7,736 nt of DNA from Oscillospiraceae bacterium (GTDB lineage Bacteria; Bacillota_A; Clostridia; Oscillospirales; Oscillospiraceae), in contig CADAPN010000087.1 in the NCBI GenBank assembly GCA_902789835.1, forward strand, positions 1 through 7,736. Reading direction: 5' to 3'. Each line of letters starts with the position of its first letter. Within the stretch, counting starts at the first letter, position 1. The notes under the pieces are model-generated. The model had not been told where the DNA came from. It saw only the letters and a program-made list of their open reading frames with translations, and searched no databases. The position numbers and the translations under genes are program-made. Below are positions 1-5,837 of the stretch, piece by piece.

Positions 1-99
1 CAATTTCATACACTAAACCGTTGAAGCGGAGATAAAGGCAAGAATGCCTCCACAGAGAGTCCGGGATGCTGAGAACCGGATGAGAAACAGCTTGTCAAA

Positions 100-102
100 T
101 GG
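100..102 (+). promoter_or_regulatory. T-box specifier codon UGG (Trp)
   Basis: The triplet TGG sits in the 3' strand of the Stem I specifier loop, in the context AAA-TGG-ACC, where T-box leaders place the codon that pairs with the tRNA anticodon. UGG is the tryptophan codon, matching the downstream genes. Independent support comes from the T-box bulge UGGC (229-232). Its last base C would pair with discriminator base G73, which bacterial tRNA-Trp carries. Confidence 0.9.
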
Positions 103-222
103 ACCGCGGAGGGTGCAGTCAAATGTGCGGGAAAGCGCACAGAGTATTCTGCAACGTGGGGGCATACGTCAGTTGCCGGGGATATGACGGTATCCTGACA
201 AGCGCACGGGGAAACCCGTGAA

Positions 223-258
223 TCAAGGTGGCACCGCGGATTTGATATTCGTCCTTGA
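223..258 (+). promoter_or_regulatory. T-box antiterminator helix
   Basis: TCAAGG (223-228) pairs with CCTTGA (253-258), forming the lower helix. GCGGA (236-240) pairs with TTCGT (248-252), with two G-U pairs, forming the upper helix around loop 241-247. The seven-base bulge TGGCACC (229-235) lies between them, and TGGC contacts the tRNA acceptor end. Bases 253-258 are also the 5' arm of the terminator stem, so the two structures exclude each other. Confidence 0.88.
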
Positions 259-289
259 CAGAAGCACATATTCTGTCAGGGGCTTTTTT
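253..289 (+). terminator. Regulated Rho-independent terminator of the T-box leader
   Basis: The core stem TGACAGAA (256-263) pairs with TTCTGTCA (271-278) around the loop 264-270. It is extended at its foot by CC 253-254 with GG 280-281. Six T residues follow (284-289). Its 5' arm overlaps the antiterminator, so this is the default OFF structure when tRNA-Trp is charged. Confidence 0.92.
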
Positions 290-299
290 GTTGCCCCTG
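277..299 (+). other. Possible alternative hairpin over the terminator 3' arm
   Basis: CAGGGGC (277-283) is perfectly complementary to GCCCCTG (293-299), leaving a nine-base loop that contains the T tract. This hairpin would use the 3' arm of the leader terminator, so it could only form in read-through transcripts. A second CAGGGG copy (322-327), just before the trpD ribosome binding site, can also pair with 294-299. No function is known. It may only stabilise the leader RNA or affect access to the trpD start. Confidence 0.3.
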
Positions 300-355
300 C
301 AGAGATACAAACCGATCCCGTCAGGGGAAAGAGACAGAGCAAAGGAGACAGAATC

Positions 356-1387
356 ATGATCAGAGAAGCCATTGAAAAGATCGTCAACAAAGGAGATCTC
401 AGCTATGACGAAGCCTATACCGTCATGAACGAGATCATGAACGGAGAGTCATCGGCCACGCAGAATGCGGCGTTCCTTGCCGCGCTTTCCACCAAGAGCG
501 CGCGTGCCGAGACCACGGATGAAATCGCCGGCTGTGCGGCTGCCATGCGGGAGCACGCCACACGCGTAGACACCGGGATGGATGTTTTCGAGATCGTCGG
601 GACCGGAGGAGATAACGCCAAGAGCTTCAACATCTCGACGACGTCTGCCCTGGTTGCGGCGGCCGGCGGGGTGAAGGTCGCCAAGCACGGCAACCGCGCG
701 GCGTCCTCTCTCTGCGGGACGGCCGACTGTCTGGAAGCCCTCGGGGTCAATATCCGCCAGAGCCCTTCGCGCTGCATCGAGCTGCTGAATGAAGCGGGCA
801 TGTGCTTCTTCTTCGCCCAGCAGTATCACACATCCATGAAATATGTCGGCCCGATCCGCAAAGAGCTGGGCTTCCGTACGGTGTTCAACATTTTAGGACC
901 GCTGACAAACCCGGCGAGACCGACCATGCAGCTGCTCGGCGTCTATGACGAATATCTGGTAGCGCCTCTGACGCAGGTGCTTATCAACCTGGGAATCCGC
1001 CGGGGCATGGTGGTCTATGGACAGGATAAGCTGGATGAAATCTCGCTGAGTTCGCCGACAACCGTCAGCGAGATTCGGGACGGTTGGTATCGCAGTTTCG
1101 TGATCCGGCCGGAGGACTTCGGATTTGAACGCTGCACCAAGGAGGAACTGAGGGGCGGAACACCGGCGGAGAACGCAGAAATCACCTTGGATATTCTCCG
1201 CGGGACCAAAGGCCATAAGCGGAATGCGGTCCTGCTGAATGCGGGCGCTTCCCTGTACATCGCCGGAAAGGCGGAAACGATGCGGGACGGAATTACGCTC
1301 GCCGCCGAGCTGATCGACTCCGGCAAAGCGTTGGCAACGCTGCAGAAGTTCATTGAGGTCAGCAACCGTCCGGAGGCAGAGGCGTGA
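356..1387 (+). CDS. trpD: Anthranilate phosphoribosyltransferase (TrpD)
   Basis: Transfers the phosphoribosyl group of PRPP to anthranilate, giving phosphoribosylanthranilate in the cytosolic tryptophan pathway. The product is 343 residues, normal for a stand-alone TrpD without a fused glutamine amidotransferase domain. An N-terminal helical domain is followed by the PRPP-binding GTGGD at residues 82-86, the KHGNRAASS stretch at 110-118, GPLTNPARP at 181-189 and the metal-binding DE pair at 227-228 in GQDKLDEIS. The ATG at 356 is chosen because AAAGGAG (341-347) lies eight bases upstream and the protein then begins like the family. The same frame is open back to an ATG at 218, but that would cover the T-box core and terminator. 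It is the first gene after the T-box. Its TGA stop overlaps the trpC GTG by four bases (GTGA). Confidence 0.96.
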   Translation: MIREAIEKIVNKGDLSYDEAYTVMNEIMNGESSATQNAAFLAALSTKSARAETTDEIAGCAAAMREHATRVDTGMDVFEIVGTGGDNAKSFNISTTSALVAAAGGVKVAKHGNRAASSLCGTADCLEALGVNIRQSPSRCIELLNEAGMCFFFAQQYHTSMKYVGPIRKELGFRTVFNILGPLTNPARPTMQLLGVYDEYLVAPLTQVLINLGIRRGMVVYGQDKLDEISLSSPTTVSEIRDGWYRSFVIRPEDFGFERCTKEELRGGTPAENAEITLDILRGTKGHKRNAVLLNAGASLYIAGKAETMRDGITLAAELIDSGKALATLQKFIEVSNRPEAEA

Positions 1388-2166
1388 ATATCCTTGAACA
1401 GCTGGCGGATCATGCGCGGGAGCGGGTTTTTGAGGCGAAACGGCATACGCCGGAGGAGACGGTCCGGGCCCGGGCATTGGCTCTGCCGAAGGGGGACTTC
1501 GCGTTGGAAAAGGCCCTGCGGAAGACGGGGCTGTCGTTCATCTGCGAATGCAAGAAAGCGTCTCCATCGAAAGGCCTGATCGCCGAAGACTTTCCGTATC
1601 TGCAAATCGCCCGGGAATACGAGGCTGCCGGAGCGGATGCCATCTCCGTCCTGACCGAGCCAAAGTGGTTCCTCGGGAGCGATCTATACCTGCGGGAGAT
1701 TGCCGGAGCGGTTTCGATCCCCTGCCTGCGAAAGGACTTCACGGTGGATCCGTACATGATCTACGAGGCAAAGCTCCTGGGCGCTTCGGCGGTTCTTCTG
1801 ATCTGTTCGATTCTGGAGCAGGGGCAGCTGGAGGAGTATCACGGGATCTGTGAAGAGCTGGGGCTTTCCGCTCTGGTGGAGGCCCATGATGAAGGGGAAA
1901 TCCGGATGGCGCTGGACGCCGGTGCGCGGATCATCGGGGTCAACAATCGAAACCTGAAGGACTTCTCCGTGGATACGGAAAACAGCCGACGTCTGCGGGC
2001 CCTGATCCCGAAGGACATTCTGTTTGTGTCCGAGAGCGGGGTGAGCACAGCCGGGGACGCGGCAGCGCTCCGGGAAATCGGCGCGGATGCGGTATTGATC
2101 GGCGAGGCCCTGATGCGGGCGAAGGATAAGAGGCAGCTGCTGAAGCAGCTGAAAGGAGAGACATGA
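1384..2166 (+). CDS. trpC: Indole-3-glycerol-phosphate synthase (TrpC)
   Basis: Closes the indole ring: it converts carboxyphenylamino-deoxyribulose phosphate to indole-3-glycerol phosphate with loss of CO2 and water. The product is 260 residues, a single-domain TIM barrel, not fused to TrpF as in E. coli. Family catalytic residues are in place: E55, K57 and S60 in the [10 protein letters not shown] segment, K117 in LRKDF, E166 in LVEAH, N187 in GVNNRN, and S216 in VSESG. The C-terminal phosphate-binding segment [11 protein letters not shown] is at 234-244. The start is GTG at 1384, with GGAGG (1372-1376) seven bases before it inside the end of trpD. No other start would keep the family N-terminus. 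The stop overlaps the trpF start (ATGA), implying translational coupling. Confidence 0.96.
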   Translation: MNILEQLADHARERVFEAKRHTPEETVRARALALPKGDFALEKALRKTGLSFICECKKASPSKGLIAEDFPYLQIAREYEAAGADAISVLTEPKWFLGSDLYLREIAGAVSIPCLRKDFTVDPYMIYEAKLLGASAVLLICSILEQGQLEEYHGICEELGLSALVEAHDEGEIRMALDAGARIIGVNNRNLKDFSVDTENSRRLRALIPKDILFVSESGVSTAGDAAALREIGADAVLIGEALMRAKDKRQLLKQLKGET

Positions 2167-2771
2167 CGAAGATCAAACTCTGCGGGCTCTCCCGGACCTG
2201 CGACATCGAAGAAGCAAATCTCCTGCGACCGGATTATATCGGCTTTGTCTTCGCGAAAAAGAGCAGCCGCTGTGTCACGACGGAACAGGCCTGCGAGCTG
2301 AAAAAACTGCTCCGGCCTGAGATCCGGGCCGTCGGTGTGTTTGTAAACGAGACGCCGGAGTCGGTGGCAGCGCTCCTGAACAGCGGCGTGATCGACCTGG
2401 CCCAGCTCCACGGGAGCGAAGATACGGAATACATCCGGCGGCTGCGGGAGCTGACGGACGGCCCTTTGATCCAGGCCTTCAAGATCAGGGCCAAGGAGGA
2501 TCTGAGCCGGGCGGCAGCCAGCACGGCCGATGAAATCCTGCTGGATGCAGGCGCGGGAACCGGAACGGTCTTCGACTGGTCTCTTCTCAGAAATATGGAG
2601 AGACGGTATTATCTTGCCGGAGGGCTGAATCCGGAAAATGTGCGGGAAGCGATCAGGGACCTGCACCCTTATGGAGTGGATGTCAGCTCCGGGATCGAAA
2701 CGGATGCCCGGAAAGACAGAACGAAAATGGCGGCCTTTGTTGCCGCCGTTCGGGAGGAGGACAGAAGATGA
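2163..2771 (+). CDS. trpF: Phosphoribosylanthranilate isomerase (TrpF)
   Basis: Performs the Amadori rearrangement of phosphoribosylanthranilate to the open-chain ribulose phosphate used by TrpC. The product is 202 residues, the usual size of a free-standing TrpF TIM barrel. The N-terminal KLCGL carries the catalytic Cys7. DYIGFVFA (24-31), VGVFVN (57-62) and LAQLHGSED (79-87) follow. The general acid Asp is D128 in [19 protein letters not shown] (152-160) and the phosphate-binding VSSGIET (174-180) complete the barrel. AAAGGAG (2152-2158) precedes the ATG. Gene order places it between trpC and trpB, with four-base overlaps at both ends. This is the least conserved enzyme of the pathway, but all signature segments are present. 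Confidence 0.95.
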   Translation: MTKIKLCGLSRTCDIEEANLLRPDYIGFVFAKKSSRCVTTEQACELKKLLRPEIRAVGVFVNETPESVAALLNSGVIDLAQLHGSEDTEYIRRLRELTDGPLIQAFKIRAKEDLSRAAASTADEILLDAGAGTGTVFDWSLLRNMERRYYLAGGLNPENVREAIRDLHPYGVDVSSGIETDARKDRTKMAAFVAAVREEDRR

Positions 2772-3958
2772 CAAATCCAAGAGGCCGCTTTGGCATACAC
2801 GGGGGCCAGTATATCCCCGAGACGCTGATGAACGCGGTCATCGAGCTGGAAGCGGCCTATGACCGCTGCAAGGCGGATCCGGACTTCAACCGGGAGCTTA
2901 CAGAGCTTTTGAACGAATATGCCGGACGTCCGTCCAGACTCTATTATGCGGCAAAAATGACGGAGGATCTGGGTGGGGCGAAAATCTATCTGAAGCGCGA
3001 GGATCTGAACCACACGGGCGCCCACAAGATCAACAACGTCCTGGGGCAGGCGCTTCTGGCAAAGAAGATGGGCAAGACCCGCCTGATCGCCGAGACGGGA
3101 GCCGGACAGCACGGCGTCGCGACGGCGACGGCAGCAGCCCTGATGGGGATGTCCTGCGTGGTGTTCATGGGGAAGGAAGACACCCGCCGCCAGGCCCTCA
3201 ACGTCTATCGCATGAAGCTGCTGGGGGCAGAGGTCATCCCCGTCACCACGGGAACCGCGACCCTGAAGGATGCGGTGTCCGAGGCGATGAGAGAGTGGAC
3301 CTCGCGGATCAGCGACACGCACTACTGCCTGGGTTCCGTCATGGGGCCGCATCCCTTCCCAACGATCGTGCGGGATTTTCAGGCCGTCATTTCCAGGGAG
3401 ATCCGGGAGCAGATCATGGAAAAGGAGGGCCGGCTACCGGACGCTGTGCTGGCCTGCGTGGGCGGCGGCTCCAATGCCATCGGCAGCTTTTATCACTTTA
3501 TCAAAGATCCCTCCGTCCGGCTGATCGGCTGCGAAGCGGCCGGCCGCGGGGTGGATACCTTCGAGACGGCGGCCACCATCGCCACCGGCCGGCTGGGGAT
3601 TTTCCACGGGATGAAGTCCTATTTCTGCCAGGATGAATACGGTCAGATTGCACCGGTCTATTCCATCTCCGCCGGACTGGACTATCCCGGCATCGGCCCG
3701 GAGCATGCGTATCTGCACAACAGCGGGCGGGCGGAATATGTCCCCGTGACCGATGAGGAAGCGGTCTGCGCGTTTGAATACCTGGCGAAGACAGAGGGAA
3801 TTATTCCGGCCATCGAGTCCGCCCACGCGGTGGCCCATGCCATGAAAATCGCCCCGCAGATGGGGAAGGATCAGATCATGGTCATCACCGTCTCCGGCCG
3901 GGGCGACAAGGACTGCGCGGCCATCGCGCGCTACAGGGGGGAGGATATCCGTGAGTAA
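2768..3958 (+). CDS. trpB: Tryptophan synthase beta subunit (TrpB)
   Basis: PLP enzyme that condenses indole with L-serine to make L-tryptophan; it works as an alpha2-beta2 complex with TrpA, with indole channelled between subunits. The product is 396 residues, the typical length. The PLP Schiff-base lysine is K87 in GAHKINN, preceded by H86. The catalytic E109 lies in AETGAGQHG. The phosphate-binding GGGSNAIG is at 232-239, D305 is in SAGLDYPG, and SGRGDKD at 376-382 contacts the PLP ring. These and the N-terminal [13 protein letters not shown] mark the canonical TrpA-partnered TrpB1 type. A strong GGAGGAGG (2753-2760) lies seven bases before the ATG, inside the end of trpF. The stop lies beyond the trpA start, giving an eight-base overlap. 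Confidence 0.97.
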   Translation: MTNPRGRFGIHGGQYIPETLMNAVIELEAAYDRCKADPDFNRELTELLNEYAGRPSRLYYAAKMTEDLGGAKIYLKREDLNHTGAHKINNVLGQALLAKKMGKTRLIAETGAGQHGVATATAAALMGMSCVVFMGKEDTRRQALNVYRMKLLGAEVIPVTTGTATLKDAVSEAMREWTSRISDTHYCLGSVMGPHPFPTIVRDFQAVISREIREQIMEKEGRLPDAVLACVGGGSNAIGSFYHFIKDPSVRLIGCEAAGRGVDTFETAATIATGRLGIFHGMKSYFCQDEYGQIAPVYSISAGLDYPGIGPEHAYLHNSGRAEYVPVTDEEAVCAFEYLAKTEGIIPAIESAHAVAHAMKIAPQMGKDQIMVITVSGRGDKDCAAIARYRGEDIRE

Positions 3959-4721
3959 GATTCATCAGGCTTTTGAAAAAGGGAAAGCGTTCATCGCTTT
4001 TATCACCTGCGGAGATCCGGACCTGGAGACCACGGCCGCCGTGGTGAGGGCCGCCGCGGAAAACGGCGCAGACCTCATCGAGCTGGGGATTCCTTTTTCC
4101 GACCCGACCGCGGAAGGACCGGTGATCCAGGGGGCAAATCTGCGCGCACTGCAGGGCGGGGTCACGACGGATAAGATCTTCGACCTTGTCCGGGAGCTCA
4201 GAGAGGATGTAAGCATCCCGATGGTCTTCATGACGTATGCCAATGTCGTCTATTCCTACGGGGCGGAGCGGTTTATCCGGACCTGCCGGGAAATCGGGAT
4301 CGACGGACTGATCCTGCCGGATGTGCCCTTTGAAGAGAAGGAAGAATTCCTGCCGCTCTGTCACCAATACGGCGTCGATCTCGTCTCCCTGATCGCGCCG
4401 ACTTCGGAGAACCGGATCGCGGAAATCACCGCAGAGGCGGAGGGCTTCCTTTACATTGTCTCCAGTCTGGGCGTCACGGGAACCCGCAGCGAGATCACCA
4501 CGGACCTTGCGTCGATTGTGTCCGTTGTGCGCCGGCACAGCAAAGTCCCGTGCGCGGTCGGATTCGGGATCTCCACCCCCGAGCAGGCCCGGAAAATGGC
4601 GGATGTTTCGGACGGGGCCATCGTGGGATCGGCCATCATCAAAATCCTGGAGAAATACGGCAGAGACGCGGCGCCGGAAGTGGGGAAGTATGTCAGAAGC
4701 ATGAAAGACGCTTTGCGGTAA
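3951..4721 (+). CDS. trpA: Tryptophan synthase alpha subunit (TrpA)
   Basis: Cleaves indole-3-glycerol phosphate to indole and glyceraldehyde 3-phosphate, passing indole to TrpB. The product is 256 residues, slightly shorter than E. coli TrpA (268). The catalytic Glu equivalent to E49 is E44 in [11 protein letters not shown]. The second catalytic acid, Asp60 in E. coli (motif DPLADGP), is Glu55 here (DPTAEGP). Loop 6 is GVTGTRSEI (174-182), and the phosphate-binding segments GFGIS (204-208) and GAIVGSAI (222-229) are present. The start is GTG at 3951, behind a purine-rich GGGGGGAGG site ending at 3943. It is the last gene of the operon, with its TAA 13 bases before a terminator. Like E. coli TrpA, it contains no tryptophan. 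The Asp-to-Glu change is conservative, so the enzyme is probably active, but its rate is uncertain. Confidence 0.95.
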   Translation: MSKIHQAFEKGKAFIAFITCGDPDLETTAAVVRAAAENGADLIELGIPFSDPTAEGPVIQGANLRALQGGVTTDKIFDLVRELREDVSIPMVFMTYANVVYSYGAERFIRTCREIGIDGLILPDVPFEEKEEFLPLCHQYGVDLVSLIAPTSENRIAEITAEAEGFLYIVSSLGVTGTRSEITTDLASIVSVVRRHSKVPCAVGFGISTPEQARKMADVSDGAIVGSAIIKILEKYGRDAAPEVGKYVRSMKDALR

Positions 4722-4734
4722 AAGCAGACAAAGA

Positions 4735-4777
4735 GCAGACCCAAGAGAAGCAGGTTTCTCAAGGGTCTGCGTTTTTT
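4735..4777 (+). terminator. Rho-independent terminator of the trp operon
   Basis: GCAGACCC (4735-4742) pairs perfectly with GGGTCTGC (4763-4770). After an AA/AA internal loop, GAGAA (4745-4749) pairs with TTCTC (4756-4760), leaving a six-base apical loop. A G and six T residues follow (4772-4777). It lies just after trpA and faces the 3' end of the convergent lysR gene. On the minus strand the hairpin is followed only by a broken T-run, so it may stop lysR transcripts weakly. Confidence 0.93.
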
Positions 4778-4813
4778 GTATTGCCGTCGGATGCCGAGAC
4801 GGCCTTCGGTTCG

Positions 4814-5710
4814 TCACAGAACGGAGTCCTTCCTCTGAATCTTTTTGATCAGCCAGTCGCGGAGGAGAAGGACAGGAGAGGTGGGCTCGGCTTCCACAGA
4901 AAGGAAGCTGCTGCACAGAGGCGGAACACCCTCTAACGGAATGTTGCGGACGGCTATGGCGTCATAATGGTCCCCTTTGTTGTAACGATTCAGCGCGGCG
5001 CCTCCAAAATCATTGATGTGATAGAGAACCTGATAGAAACTCGGCATGATCGTGAAATCAATTTCGGCGCCGCAGGCATCTGCGGCTTCGAACAGGGGAG
5101 AGAACTCCGGACCGTGCCCCGGCAGATAGAAGATGCCCTGATTCAAGTCTGACAGGTTGATTCTTGGACGCGAAAACAAGGGATGAGTTCGGCCGACCAG
5201 AACCGCAGCGGGATGGGACGTCAGCTCCGTTCTCTGGACTCCTGGATAATTGCTTCCCAGATCGAGCACAATCGCTGCTTCAAAGGCTTTTGACACCAGC
5301 GCGGGGCCGGCTTCGTCGTTCTCTATTCGTATCGCATCAACCGGCAGGTTTGGATAAAGCTGAGAAAAGGAATCTAGGTGGCTTTGAAGACCGGGAAGAT
5401 AGTCCGGCACCGTGGAAGCACTGATGCCTAAGCGTATAGGATGTTCCAGGCGGATATCGGCGATCATGGAATGCTGCAAGTCCCGATAGGCTTCCATGAG
5501 AGGAAGCGCCTTGTCCCACAGCAGCTGTCCTTTTTCGGTCAGGGAGAGGTGATTGCAGGAGTTTTGAAACAGAGCTCCGCGGCATTCTTTCTCAAGCTCC
5601 GCAATATTCTGCCTGACGGCCTGCCGGGTCATATAGACATGGCTTGCAGCGCGGGAGTAATTGAGCTCCTCGCACACAGAGAGGAAGACCATCAGTTGCT
5701 GCAGGGTCAT
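4814..5710 (-). CDS. LysR-family transcriptional regulator
   Basis: Predicted DNA-binding regulator of 298 residues, the normal LysR length. Residues 1-65 form the winged helix-turn-helix: QQLMVFLSVCEELNYSRAA, a recognition helix around MTRQAVRQNIAELEKE, and the wing segment LSLTEKG. A linker helix follows at about 66-90. The effector-binding domain (periplasmic-binding-protein fold) begins at IRLGIS (92-97) and runs to about 290. The start is the ATG at 5710 because GAGGTG (complement of 5717-5722) lies six bases upstream and the HTH then begins at residue 3. An upstream in-frame ATG at 5836 would add 42 residues foreign to the family and run through the promoter. It is convergent with the trp operon and divergent from the flavoprotein gene, the usual layout for a LysR regulator and its target. 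The effector cannot be read from sequence. Confidence 0.92.
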   Translation of the reverse strand: MTLQQLMVFLSVCEELNYSRAASHVYMTRQAVRQNIAELEKECRGALFQNSCNHLSLTEKGQLLWDKALPLMEAYRDLQHSMIADIRLEHPIRLGISASTVPDYLPGLQSHLDSFSQLYPNLPVDAIRIENDEAGPALVSKAFEAAIVLDLGSNYPGVQRTELTSHPAAVLVGRTHPLFSRPRINLSDLNQGIFYLPGHGPEFSPLFEAADACGAEIDFTIMPSFYQVLYHINDFGGAALNRYNKGDHYDAIAVRNIPLEGVPPLCSSFLSVEAEPTSPVLLLRDWLIKKIQRKDSVL

Positions 5711-5728
5711 ACCGATCACCTCATAAAG

Positions 5729-5754
5729 CAAGCTGAGCTTGCGGCATATGCAAG
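5729..5754. promoter_or_regulatory. Putative LysR-type operator (overlapping dyads)
   Basis: Two inverted repeats share one arm. CAAGC-TGA-GCTTG spans 5729-5741, and CTTGC-N7-GCAAG spans 5738-5754. The second contains T5740-N11-A5752, the loose LysR box pattern, with a GCATATGC core nearby. It covers the predicted lysR start point, which would fit self-repression. Further CTTG half-sites occur at 5776-5779 and 5808-5811. Pattern matches of this kind are common by chance, but their density in a divergent LysR spacer supports the call. Confidence 0.5.
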
Positions 5755-5783
5755 ATTTTACACTCTTTCCCGCTGCTTGTAAA
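5755..5783 (-). promoter_or_regulatory. Predicted sigma-70/sigma-A promoter of the lysR gene
   Basis: On the minus strand, TTTACA (-35, complement of 5778-5783) is separated by exactly 17 bases from TAAAAT (-10, complement of 5755-5760). Each hexamer has one mismatch to consensus. Transcription would start near 5748, about 38 bases before the lysR ATG. The start point was not mapped. Confidence 0.6.
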
Positions 5784-5794
5784 TAGGGTAAAAT
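5766..5794 (+). promoter_or_regulatory. Possible promoter of the flavoprotein gene
   Basis: TAAAAT (5789-5794) is a good -10 hexamer. At 17-base spacing the -35 position holds TTTCCC (5766-5771), only three of six matches, as expected for an activator-dependent promoter. Transcription would start near 5801, placing the LysR-type dyad centred at 5746 around -55. An alternative is TTTACA (5757-5762) with TAAATA (5780-5785), also 17 bases apart. The sequence does not decide between them. Confidence 0.35.
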
Positions 5795-5837
5795 GATAAC
5801 AGCTGATCTTGTATATAAAAGAAAAGGAGCGATCAAT

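Larger units (their letters stand above)
18..289 (+). promoter_or_regulatory. T-box riboswitch leader (tRNA-Trp sensing) of the trp operon
   Basis: A cis-acting RNA that binds uncharged tRNA and chooses between transcription termination and read-through. Stem I is visible: GCGG 26-29 pairs with CCGC 104-107, and GCAAG 38-42 pairs with CTTGT 91-95. Between them lies the specifier loop, with AGATAAAG at 30-37 opposite CAAATGGA at 96-103. The conserved AGAGAG (53-58) and an apical CCGG (61-64)/CCGG (76-79) hairpin with a GATGCTGAGA loop complete Stem I. A Stem II hairpin can form at 124-129/136-141. Stem III is perfect: CACGGG 205-210, GAAA loop, CCCGTG 215-220. The T-box core AAGGTGGCACCGCG is at 225-238. 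The element ends in a terminator and lies 66 bases before trpD. Pairings were found by eye. The promoter is not in view, and the 5' boundary is approximate. Confidence 0.95.

Noticed and set aside
218..355. N-terminal extension of trpD from the ATG at 218
   Set aside because: It would translate through the T-box core and its terminator. The family N-terminus and a good Shine-Dalgarno site fit the ATG at 356.
1839..2780. Long minus-strand open frame (313 codons) opposite trpC/trpF
   Set aside because: It overlaps two certain genes entirely in the opposite strand, with no motif or ribosome site support.
3885..4916. Long minus-strand open frame (343 codons) opposite trpA and the terminator
   Set aside because: It spans trpA, the operon terminator and the end of lysR and has no domain signature. 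It reflects codon bias of trpA.
5711..5836. N-terminal extension of the LysR gene from the ATG at 5836
   Set aside because: The extra 42 residues run through the predicted promoter and dyads and precede the normal LysR start. The ATG at 5710 has its own Shine-Dalgarno site.
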